Assembly: GCA_016987375.1 (NCBI GenBank)
Contig: PJRA01000048.1
Coordinates: forward strand, 876,413 to 891,217
Length of the DNA stretch: 14,805 bases
Direction: 5' to 3'
Origin: Brachionus koreanus
Taxonomy: Eukaryota; Rotifera; Eurotatoria; Ploima; Brachionidae
Positions 1 to 8,855 of this stretch are shown here, piece after piece. Numbering within the stretch: the first letter of the stretch is position 1; the number at the start of each line of letters is the position of its first letter. The notes beneath the pieces are model-generated. The model was given only the letters and a program-made list of their open reading frames with translations. It searched no databases and was not told the origin of the DNA. A program made the translations under genes and the position numbers.

Positions 1-2700
1 TTGGATACTTTTTACAAAGTTGTACAAATTTTTTTTGATGGTTTCATACATTCTTTACTAACAACTTATCGACAATAGTTTTTTTTATTTTAAAGCTAGG
101 AGCAGTCTGATTTTAAATTTTGAAATATTTGGGAAAAGTCTTGTTCACTCTTAAAGCAAATTAAACTTAACTTTTGTGCCGTTTTTAATTCTACACCCGT
201 TAAAAAAGCATAATCCTATTAAATATAGATTGATAGAAACTTCCAAATATTTTTGCAAGAAAAGTTGGTAAATTATATGAGCTCTTCAAGTAATACTAAT
301 CAAAATGAACAAGGCTTTTAAGGAATTTTGGAATTTTTGAAAATTTTTCATCAATATAGTCAGATTATGCATACAAGTTATATATTGAAAAAAATTTTAT
401 TTTTATTTTCGATTTATTTAAGGAAAAAAAATTAAATTAATCTATGAATTTTATTAACAATCAAAATAATTTTTGTTTTTATTAAGTTTGAATTAAGTTT
501 TAAAAGAATGCAAACGACAGCCAAAACTGTCAAAAAGGTTTTAATTATTTTTTTTAAATCATGGTATTTTTTATCCTAAATCAATAATTTCAAGTCAAAA
601 ACCTTTGATAATTTTGGCAAATAATAGTTATAAATTTTAAATTAACTAGATAAAAATATTACCAAATGACTGTAAAAGTTAGAAAAAAAATAATCAGACT
701 TAAAATTTAAATTAATGCTTAATTTAATATTTTTTAAAAAGTTTATAATTAATTAAGCATAAATTGTTACTTTGCTTTTTCCACAAGAATCAAGATGTAA
801 TTTTATCCAAAAATAAATAGTTTACTAATCATTTTAGAGTTTGATCGCTTTATATAATTAAATAAAAGCTTGTGTTTGAAAATAAAACAAATCCTAAATA
901 AAACACTTTATTAAATAATTGTGAGAAACTGTCATCTTAACATGACAGGCATTGTCTTAAATCTCATAATATTTTCATATGAACAAAAAATTTTATTCTC
1001 ATAAAAGTATAATATAAAGAGGTGCAAAAAAAAATTAAGTGGATATTTATTTAAAACTATTAAGCTTCTTAATTTAATTTCAAAGGATTAAACTAAATGA
1101 AAAAATAATGGATTCTATTTTTATTTTCAAAAAACAAAAATATTTATAAAATTTATAAATTATGCATTATCTTTATGATCTTATTATTAATTTAATTCCC
1201 AAAATAAAAATTTAAGTTTTGAAAATAGAAATTTTTAATATTTTGTAATAAAAAAAATATGTAATTAAACATATTTAAAAAAAATATATTTTTAATCTAA
1301 ATTTTTAACCATTTAGCTAATAAAAAATTTTAAAGCACCTTAGTTTTTCATTTAGAGGATATGATTTTTTTGATTAATTGCACTAAGTTCATTTTATAAA
1401 AGATTTCTTTATATTTAAATTAATAAAAGAAATTTTACTTAGAGATGAATATCAATAAAATTGGCTTAGTTTTTTTTATTAAAACTAAGCTCTTCAAATT
1501 TATCAGGATATTTGGCTTTATTAAACACCAAAATTTAATTAATAGAATATTTTTGAAGATATTGATTAAATTTTTATCATTTCTAAACGAACGATATCAT
1601 AATTAAAAAGTATTTTTAAAGTATTTTTTTTCCTTCAATAGAAAATAATAAATCATCAATTATTCATACAACAAATTAAAAGATTTAATTTTTCTTTCTC
1701 AATTAATCATTAAAAAAATGTTAAAAAAAGGGAGTTGCCATATATCAATAGATTCAAATTTTTTTCTGACGTACCTTATTGCCTTTATTTACTTTCGAAT
1801 AGTAACTTTTCGATTTTTTACTTTCAAAAGTTTTTTATTCAAATTGAATTTGGTAGAGACATAGTAATTTAAAATTAAAATTAAATTTTTGACAGTTATT
1901 AATAAATCATTCAATTAAATCGAATTTTTACGTCATTAAAAAAGTTCAATTTCAGGATCTTTATATTTAATTTTGATTTTTGATAAATTCTAAAGTAAAA
2001 GCTTTTAAAATTTAGATTTGTGTTCTAATAGTTTGTTTGCTTCAAGTCAATTGATTGATTTTAATATAGTCTAAGCCTTTTTATTAGAGAAAATAAGATT
2101 TAGTATTTTATTCTTTACTCGTTTAAAAAAGTACTTTATTAATCAGTAAATGATTATTTAAAAGTTAGAAATAAGATTTCAAAGCTGTTTAATATCCCTT
2201 TAATAAAATTCTGGTAATTTTTAATTTACCATTTAATCATCATTTTTAAAAGTAGAAAATCAATAAAATATTCTAGGCTCTAACTTTTATTTTAGTGCAG
2301 CCATTATAATATTTGCTTTTTTTACGTAAAATATGATAATAATAAACTCCTTAGTTATTTATTTTATAGTTAAAGTTTAAATTTACATTGGAAATTTAAT
2401 TATCTATAAAAAATAAATAAAAAAGCTTCTTTAATTGATTAAATCTATACGTTAAGCTAAAATTATTTAGGCTATATAAAATCATGTACACTGATTTTTA
2501 ATAAAAGTACACAAATTTTATGTTTTGGCCATAGCTTAAATGAAATAAACACAAAAAAAAATAAAAAACAAAAAATAAAAAAGAACATTTTTTTTATTTA
2601 AAACATAAGTAAAAAGATAACATGTCCGGCTATGAACGGTTGGTCAACATCTAAAGATATTTGTAATCGTTAAAGCAATCATTAATGAAAATTTAAAAAA
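1..2700. other. AT-rich gene-poor stretch, no supported feature
   Basis: Extremely A+T-rich sequence with long A and T runs and dense stop codons in all frames. I looked on both strands for cysteine-rich modules like those further right, for transposase or reverse transcriptase motifs, and for tRNA-like folds, and saw none. It is best described as intergenic sequence or old, unrecognisable repeats. A regulatory role or a long noncoding RNA cannot be excluded from sequence alone. Confidence 0.6.
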
Positions 2701-2719
2701 AACTTGTCTACACAATTAC

Positions 2720-3060
2720 TTACTCATTTTCTTGTATTCTATAATCTTGCTTCTTGCTGGTTCTCTTATTATGAACAAAAAGTTTTGAGTAAGTTTTACG
2801 TGTCTCCCAATCACTGTGCTCATGGTTTTCTTTAGTCACTTCTATCATTATAATACCATATTACATATGCTTGCAATGTTTCGATCGCTCTATTTATGGT
2901 CCAGATATTTCCTTCAAATTCTCGATCTAGGCATTTTTTGCATTCTCCAAAGAAAAAAAATACAGAAAGGAAAATAAGTTTTACCTTTTCCTCTAGTTTT
3001 TCTCTTTGAATTAGGTACAAAAACCTGATCTTGAGAAATGTTATTGGAGATTTCTTCGAT
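2720..3060 (-). pseudogene. Decayed coding relic, possibly zinc-finger N-terminus of a MULE-type transposase
   Basis: Three coding-like pieces follow each other on the minus strand. Piece A (3060-2985) ends in a basic stretch, SKRKTRGKG, and stops at a GT donor. A 40-nt intron (2984-2945) with a strong pyrimidine tract ends in TTTGGAG. Piece B (2944 to about 2845) continues in phase 1 with ECKKCLDREFEGNIW and a Trp/Tyr-rich VIWYYNDR segment. Piece C (2845-2720) is shifted by one base and reads on with HSDWETRKTYSK and VHNKR, ending at a stop that overlaps a perfect GTAAGT donor. The basic head, the two close cysteines and the W...WYY...W layout resemble the FLYWCH-like DNA-binding start of invertebrate MULE transposases. 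That assignment is from memory of the family and is weak. The frame shift between B and C and the missing catalytic region make it a relic. Alternatively it is part of a host gene with a mis-seen intron. Confidence 0.35.
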
Positions 3061-3096
3061 TTAGGACATTTTTTTTATTTGAAAATGGATTTAGGG

Positions 3097-3143
3097 TATT
3101 TATTTATTTATTTGTTTTCTGAATCGAGCTAGAGCTCCTTCAG
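3097..3143 (-). repeat. LINE 3' hairpin and (AAAT)n tail
   Basis: The last bases of the LINE relic form an inverted repeat: outer arms CTGAA (3119-3123) and TTCAG (3139-3143), inner arms GAGC (3126-3129) and GCTC (3134-3137) around a TAGA loop. About five bases beyond it (minus-strand direction) follow four AAAT units (3113-3097). A 3' stem-loop next to short tandem units is the recognition layout known for L2/CR1-type LINEs, where the reverse transcriptase binds the RNA 3' end. That this one works that way is inference. Confidence 0.55.
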
Positions 3144-4000
3144 AGTAAAGTAAAATAAATAAAAATAAGTAAATTAAGATAAAATAAAGATAAAGTAAAT
3201 CAGTTAAAAAAAAAATGTAAAGAAAGTTTAAAAGACATAGGTTGTTACATGTGACAGAAGTTTACATAGTTAAAGCTTCATGAAAAAAAGAGGAAATAGT
3301 AAGGTAGCAATTACACAATGGAGTAGGGTATTCAATATATCTTGATTCGAAGCCTTGTTTGTATTCATCCGCTAGTCTGACAACCAATGGAATAGAATGA
3401 CTCAGTCCTGTCCCAACATATCTCTCACTCAACTCAAAAATCCGATTCGAGACTGTTAGTAATTTAAGTTTATTAAAAGCCTCATGATGCAACATGTTAG
3501 AGGGAGTATCATATTTTAACTTAAGGATAGATCTGACTGCTGTGTTCTGAATTGCTTGTAGTTTTTTGATATTATTTTCTTAAAATGAATTCAAGCAAAG
3601 AAAAGAATAGTCTAAAATTGATCCGACTAAAGTTTTATATAGATTTCCTAGTGTGTTTTGAGTAAGACCCCATTTTTTATTTGACAATATCTTAATAATA
3701 TTTGAACTTTTATTGCAGCGTTCTTTAATTTCGTCTACCAGTATGTTAAAGTTTAACTTGGAATCAAATTTAATGTCAAGAAACTTGATTTCATTTTTGG
3801 CTCACTTTTCTGTTTCCATAAATTTTTAAGTTTAGATTTTCACTCTCTTTTTTGTCCCTAGAAAAGATAACAGAACACGACTTTTCAACTTATATCTTCA
3901 TTTTCCATTTAATTAGCCATTGTTCTAGTTCATTGATGTATTTATTTATCTTATTTTCAAGATTCCCCTTTTTGTACATTGGTATATATATGGTGAAGAG
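3097..4000 (-). mobile_element. 5'-truncated LINE (non-LTR retrotransposon), 3' part of ORF2 plus 3' UTR and tail
   Basis: Read on the minus strand, the region from 4000 to 3262 gives the typical end of a Jockey/I/CR1-like reverse transcriptase ORF. First comes the thumb-side segment with NELEQWLIKWKMK, then FLDIKFDSKLNF (the 'FLG' region), then LYKTLVGSILDYSF, then LQAIQNTAVRSILKLKYDTP, and finally a leucine-rich C-terminus. The stop is at 3264-3262. The catalytic YADD block should lie just upstream of 4000 but is absent, so this is a 5'-truncated dead copy. It also has an in-frame TAA after KWKMKI (about 3894), a frameshift near 3795 and another TAA near 3582. Downstream of the stop lie a 3' UTR, a hairpin (3143-3119) and a tail of four AAAT units ending at 3097. 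No convincing target-site duplication was found. Clade placement within LINEs is uncertain. Confidence 0.8.
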
Positions 4001-4996
4001 TTAATTATTTCAGTATTTTAGTTATTAAACTATATTATAAACTGATAAACTGATTTTCTATTATAGTTTTTCTCATTATTGCTTACTGATTAAGATATAT
4101 TTTAATTTAAAGTATTTAAATCAAAGCAAAACGTTGTACTGGTACTTTCCAATGCACACAATAGATATGCTGCCTAAATTTTCTTTCTTTAAGTTATTTA
4201 TTTAGTTATAGCTCTAATGTGAGCTACTTTATCCTAAATCAAAAATATTCTAAATAAAAAATTTCTTAGAAATTAAAAAGCTTAATAAATCAATATTAAA
4301 TTTTTCATGATTAATTTTTTCTCAAAAATAAATTAATAGTTTTAAAATTATTTTCTAATCAATTATTCTTTTTAATTTGAAATTAAAAGTACTATTTTAT
4401 TTGACTAATGACATATTTCTATTATTGTGAGAAAAATTAAAATTTTTGTACATTTATTAACATTTATTGTATCAATTTTGCTTTTTTGGAACTCAAAAGA
4501 AGTCTATTATTTACAGGTATTAGAGGTTTTCGATGAATGCATAGAAAATTTGCTTCTTATGGAGGATATTCAGCTGGAAATTATTATATTAATATTTTGA
4601 TAAATATCTCTTAGTCTAAAATCTAGATATAAGTCATCAAGTAATCAAAAAAACATATTCCTTTAATAATTTTTTATAAATCTTGTAACATAACTCCAAA
4701 TTTATAAATCAAAATAATGCGATTCAAATACATTATCTGAAAAAAAATTAATTTAGTTAAAGCTTGGATATAAAATTGATCATTATTTGCACAAATAGAC
4801 ATTGGCTTTGTTTATTTCTTATTTTAAGTTTGAAGCCTTAAAAATATCATTTAAAAGTTGGAAATATGTACATTAATAAGAATAAGAAAAAATTTAATTT
4901 ATTTTTTTCTAAATTTTTTAATGCTTTAAAATTTCAAAGTATCAAAAATAGTCCTTTTTTAAATAAATTAAAAATTATATAATTATTATAAAATTA
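4001..4996. other. Spacer between LINE relic and GPCR gene
   Basis: AT-rich sequence containing only one coding-like stretch, a 57-codon plus-strand frame at 4427-4600 (listed separately). The last 250 bases before the GPCR start should contain its promoter, but in such AT-rich DNA TATA-like strings are everywhere and none can be singled out. Confidence 0.5.
4427..4600 (+). pseudogene. Possible decayed secreted-protein start (signal-peptide-like, GTG in place of ATG)
   Basis: A plus-strand frame opens with GTG at 4427 and reads VRKIKIFVHLLTFIVSILLF, a basic start followed by a long hydrophobic run as in a signal peptide. It then continues with VLEVFDECIENLLLMED and ends at TGA 4598-4600. There is a TGA about five codons upstream and no ATG, so it would need an ATG-to-GTG loss or an upstream exon. 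A GT donor-like site (CAG|GTATTA) lies inside at about 4517. The composition between 4500 and 4590 is less AT-extreme than its surroundings. It may be the first exon of a lost or moved secreted gene, or chance. Low confidence. Confidence 0.2.
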
Positions 4997-6130
4997 ATGT
5001 TAAATTTTATTTTTCACGAAAAATTTAGAATTATTGACATTTTGGACTCTCAAATTATGAGCCTGAATCAAACTTTAAATTCAAATTTGACAATAAACGA
5101 ACTTTACCCGGTTGTCTTTTCTGTAGCATCTACGCTAATTTTGGTTTTTTTTTCCAGCATTGCACTAAATATCATTTCGTTTCGAAATATATGGATTCAA
5201 AAAGATTTCACAATTATCAACACTTTGATTTTAAATCTTATAATAGCAGATCTTACTTATACAATGGGCATACCGTTTTTTGTCTACCAACTGTTTTCTC
5301 AATCATGGCTGATGGGAAAATTGGGCTGCAAATTATTCATTTTTTTTGAGTTTTGTGGAATAATTGTCGGAATTTTTACCGTGTGTGCTCTAAGCATAGA
5401 AAGATATTTCGATGTAACCAAATGTATAAAAAAAACCATGGACTCCTATTCTAATAAATTCAAAATTTTCGTTACTACTTTATATATAGCTTTTCTGTGG
5501 TTTTTTTCTCTAGCGTACATCCTTCCGTTTGTGATCAGCATAGACATTTTCAGAATGAGAGATATGTACGAATGTAATTCAAACTGGTCAGACAATAGCT
5601 TAAAGATTTATTTCACAGTCAAATTTCTAAGCATGTTTTTGATGCCTTATTGTATCATTCTATTTTGTTCAATTAAAATTCTAATATTTTTGCTCAAGTG
5701 GAAAATAAATTGTCAAAGTAGAACAGGCAATTGGTTTTCATACATTTTTGGTATAAATTCATCCCAAAAAGAATTGTTTAAGAAATTGGTCAAAGTCGAT
5801 AAAGACGATTATAATAAAGACTACCAAACTATTATTTGCAATGTTTCTATAAAAAGTAAAAAAGTTAAAATTAGCTATTTAAGCTCAATACGACGCAAAG
5901 CAATTATTCTGGTATTAGCGATTGTTCTGATGTTTTTAGTTCAATGGCTACCATTATGGATTTTTCAATTTCTGGTTTTATTTTCTAACACTCAATTTAA
6001 GAACATTCAACTATTCAATATGCTGTCCAGTACTTTATCTTATTCAAATACAATAGCCAATCCTCTGATCTACATAATTCTAACAAACAAGTTTACTTTT
6101 ATTGTTAAACCAAAAAACAACAGTAAATGA
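4997..6130 (+). CDS. Class A (rhodopsin-like) G-protein-coupled receptor, peptide-receptor-like, intronless
   Basis: A complete seven-helix receptor of 377 residues in the plasma membrane. Approximate helices are 39-62, 72-95, 111-135, 156-180, 205-232, 298-326 and 338-362. Family landmarks seen: N58 in helix 1; NLIIADL with D85 in helix 2; SWLMGKLGC in the first outer loop with C111, expected to pair with C193 (YEC) in loop 2; ERY (135-137) closing helix 3; W168 in helix 4; P217 in helix 5; QWLP (316-319) in helix 6; and NPLIY (355-359) in helix 7. The sequons NQT (24) and NLT (30) lie in the outer N-terminus. The third inner loop is about 65 residues and basic. The C-tail is very short and lacks a palmitoylation cysteine. 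Translation may start at M21 (base 5057) rather than M1. The loop and ERY context resemble peptide receptors, but the ligand cannot be told. An AATAAA at 6196-6201 could end the mRNA. Confidence 0.93.
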   Translation: MLNFIFHEKFRIIDILDSQIMSLNQTLNSNLTINELYPVVFSVASTLILVFFSSIALNIISFRNIWIQKDFTIINTLILNLIIADLTYTMGIPFFVYQLFSQSWLMGKLGCKLFIFFEFCGIIVGIFTVCALSIERYFDVTKCIKKTMDSYSNKFKIFVTTLYIAFLWFFSLAYILPFVISIDIFRMRDMYECNSNWSDNSLKIYFTVKFLSMFLMPYCIILFCSIKILIFLLKWKINCQSRTGNWFSYIFGINSSQKELFKKLVKVDKDDYNKDYQTIICNVSIKSKKVKISYLSSIRRKAIILVLAIVLMFLVQWLPLWIFQFLVLFSNTQFKNIQLFNMLSSTLSYSNTIANPLIYIILTNKFTFIVKPKNNSK

Positions 6131-6881
6131 ATTATTAAAATCAGTCACATTTTTATTTAAATTTAAAATTTTTGATTTTTTTTAACTATGATTAAAATAA
6201 AAAATTTTATTAATTTTATTAATAATTTTAGAATTTTCAATTTCCTGTTTTAAATTTTTGAAAAAAGTTTTTGTTTTTTTTGAAACATTTTCGCGTATTT
6301 CATGCTCCTCTAGCTACTAAAAGTAACAAAAAATATATATCTAAATATAAAATCTCATTTTTTCTTTGATTTGGTCAATTATATTATTTAAAATTTATCC
6401 TTTTAAAATTTTATTTAAAAGAATATAGAAAATATTTTCTAGAAAGCCAAAAACCAAAATATAGTTAAAATTCAATAAATTCATTTAAATAAAAGCAAAG
6501 TTAAATATAAAAAGAAAACGTTTAACTGAATTTTTACATAAGCTTTTCAAGGAAAAAAAAATCACGCCTTAAAAAAAAACGTACTTAAATATTTAACATA
6601 ACTTAGTAATTTAACAAGCGTCAAGCAATTAAAGTCAAAAAAGTCAAATGTAAAAATTTTTTGTCTAGAGACTGAATTATTTTTTTTCAAACATCATGAA
6701 TTTTCAATTTCAATCAGTATAAATTCAGAATTTTCAGATGAAGTAAATAAAAAATTGTAAAAATGAACAAATCAAGTTTTATACTTTTGGGTAAAATAGC
6801 TCTTAAAAAAGCTCTGAATAAATTTAAAGAATTTATTTAACATTGACCTCAATCGCTTGTGCAACAGTTGAACTTGGCTAG
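6131..6881. other. Spacer upstream of the plus-strand cysteine-rich exons
   Basis: AT-rich. The 5' exon or exons of the cysteine-rich gene that starts being visible at 6882 should lie here or further left. The only hint is a short frame at 6764 (MNKSSFILLG) followed directly by a GTAAAA donor-like site. Its phase does not join cleanly to the exon at 6882, so I do not call it. Confidence 0.4.
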
Positions 6882-7619
6882 GGCAAGTTTAGTGAATCGA
6901 AAGAGTCCAAAGGGTCAAAAGTATCAAAGGAATCATATGAACTAAATCGTATTGGATATTGTAATCAATTATGTATTGTTGGTAGAAGAAGAACATACTG
7001 CAAAAATAATTTGAAGTGCAAATCAAATGCAGCTCTTTGTCCTTCAAATTCAACATGGAACGGACGATATTGTGGTCAGAATTTTTTTTTAAAACCCAAA
7101 AAAAAAACTTTTGATGCAATAAAAATATTTTTATTTTCCAAAAAGATTTGGTATGGCTTGTGTTAACAATAGAATAGTGGTTAATAAGTGTTAAGACCCA
7201 AGTTTTGACATCAGTCTAAATTATTTTTCCGATCCTTATTATTTTTGTAAACTTAACTGCAGATAAAATCACTAACATGTTTTGACTGAGTACATAAACC
7301 ATTGTTTTTGTTATTAAATTCGGATTCCAATAAAGCATTTTTAAAGCAAAGTTCTTTTATTTATTAATCCCACAAAAGAAGTCTAAACAGGCTTCTACAT
7401 AAGCATTTAAACAAAAAATATTTTGATTAAAAAAAAAATTTTACAAAAAATTCTCTGCCATATAATGCTAGATGCAAATTACTAGATAACTCTGATTCAT
7501 TTGAGAGTTCTGAAGAACAATTTATTACTAAGGATTTGTGTGATTCATCAGCAAACTTGGAATGCAATGGCTATAGATGCAAACAAGGATTTACACTAAC
7601 AAACGGAGTCTGTGTTTGA
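6882..7619 (+). CDS. 3' part of a secreted cysteine-rich (EB/EGF-like module) gene, two exons, 5' end not found
   Basis: Two plus-strand exons join in phase 1. The upstream exon (open from 6882, donor after 7074) starts with a Ser/Lys/Glu-rich linker and then a module with cysteines spaced C-x3-C-x8-C-x5-C-x6-C-x10-C-G. The TGTG|GTCAGA donor splits the last glycine codon. The intron runs 7075-7485 and contains a solo LTR. The last exon (7486-7619) starts after ACTAG, completes the split codon as Asp, and carries a shorter module, C-x7-C-x4-C-x10-C-V, before TGA. The module type, phase and position of the final cysteine match the minus-strand gene facing it, so the two are probably relatives. 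Cysteine-rich modules of this kind sit in extracellular proteins and bind other proteins; the actual role is unknown. The 5' border at 6882 is only the limit of the open frame. AATAAA signals follow at 7711 and 7715. Confidence 0.6.
7185..7403 (+). mobile_element. Solo LTR of an LTR retrotransposon with target-site duplication
   Basis: The element at 7189-7399 begins TGTTAAGACC and ends CTTCTACA, the TG...CA borders of a long terminal repeat. It is flanked by a direct repeat TAAG (7185-7188 and 7400-7403), or ATAAG if the terminal A is shared. It contains a CCAATAAAGC poly(A) signal about 70 bases before its end. A second copy of the same family lies at 10242-10437. No internal region is attached, so it arose by recombination between the two LTRs of a full element. 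It sits inside the intron of the plus-strand cysteine-rich gene, in the same orientation as that gene, so its poly(A) signal could end transcripts early. Confidence 0.75.
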
Positions 7620-8457
7620 ATATTTTTAATTAAATATTTTTAACAAATAAGTTTTAATTTTAAATATATATTCAAGTAGTTAAGAAACTTAAAATATTAA
7701 ATTTTTTTTGAATAAATAAAAATTAAAAAATAAAAGTTATTTCTTATTTTTCATTTTAATTCTGATTTAAAAATTGATTTAATTGTTAAAGTAATAGGAA
7801 ATTTTTAATTGTTTGCGATTTTCAAAGTTTTCAAAATCAACTTATTTCACACTGAATTAATTTAAAATTAAAAAAATAATCCTTAAGCCTTACACTATTT
7901 TAAACATTTCTTTCACTTGGTCAATTTTTTGATTGTTTAGAGAGAATAAAAATAATTTTTGAAGAAATGTCTTTTGGGAGTTTGTAAATTGACCAAAAGG
8001 ATTTGTTTTGAAGTATGTGTAGCTTTAAAAATTTAGTATGTAAGGCAACATTTCCGATTTATTTAAAAATATTTTAAATTTATGAATAAGTTTTTGAATA
8101 AAAATGAATAAAAAAGTGTTTTTAAGATTAAAAGGGTATTAATTATTTTTTCATTTTTTTAAAATCATTAGGCTTAATTTAATTTATTTATTTGTCTTAA
8201 AATTAAATTAATTAAGTTAGGTTTAAAAGTCTTTAAAGGGCCATATTTTGAGTCGTATTATTTAAATAGCAGGATATTTTTTCCATGAAAAAAATTTAAT
8301 TAAAACGAACATATTTAAGAAAAGCACAAAAATCATGGGTTTTTTAAAAATAAATTTTTTTGCTTATTTTTATTTATAAAACGAAAAATTAAATTTGAAA
8401 TAGTTTTTTGAATAAGTTTCACACACTTAGTTGTTTTTGAAAATTTAAAAGTTTGTA
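7620..8457. other. Tail-to-tail intergenic region between two cysteine-rich genes
   Basis: This region holds the 3' UTRs of the plus-strand gene (stop 7619, AATAAA at 7711) and the minus-strand gene (stop 8458, AATAAA on the minus strand at 8374-8369). Between them is an 11-bp inverted repeat, TTGGTCAATTT at 7917-7927 and AAATTGACCAA at 7986-7996. No further coding signal was found. Confidence 0.5.
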
Positions 8458-8855
8458 TTATTTTTCTAAAATTGAGTCAAGTTCTGCAGAATCACATGAA
8501 TCAAATTTTACTTCACTATCAAAATCCATTTCAATCTCATCAAAAAGAAATTTTTCTTGAATAAATTCTGGTATATCTGGATTTGAATTTTTGTAAAGAA
8601 CAAAGCAAAAATCATCATAATCTTCAGTGTTGATAGTTCTGTCTTTACTTATGTCTTTATTGTTTACGATTACTTTAATAGTTACAGAGCCTAATGAAAC
8701 TGGTAACTTGTAAATAAGACTATCTGACATTTTTACTACCCTTAGTTCTGAGCATATTGGCGATTTATGCGTCAAAGTTGGTTTGAAAAAAAGCTGAAAA
8801 TTAACTAATGAGCCTATCATTGATTCAATTTTAAAAATCAAATTTATAACATTCT
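8458..8855 (-). CDS. Exon 6: unrecognised acidic C-terminal domain
   Basis: Follows a 49-nt intron (8904-8856) that ends TTCTATTTAG. Phase 1 joins the preceding exon's G to AG, giving Glu. The exon codes for 131 residues and ends at TAA 8460-8458. It starts with a weakly hydrophobic stretch (ENVINLIFKIESMIGSLVNF), then a strand-rich middle (VSLGSVTIKVIVNNKD), and ends very acidic (FDEIEMDFDSEVKFD). It has only three cysteines and no EB spacing. I recognise no family. The alternative acceptor TTTTCAG near 8794 would be phase 0 and would not join the module exons. Confidence 0.65.

Noticed and set aside
6889..7119. Minus-strand frame of 76 codons
   Set aside because: It lies opposite the plus-strand cysteine-rich exon, whose module spacing and donor site are clear, and has no recognisable pattern itself.
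8458..8841. Stand-alone 127-residue gene starting at 8841
   Set aside because: It has no ATG at that start, and a 49-nt GT-AG intron joins it in phase to the module exon upstream.
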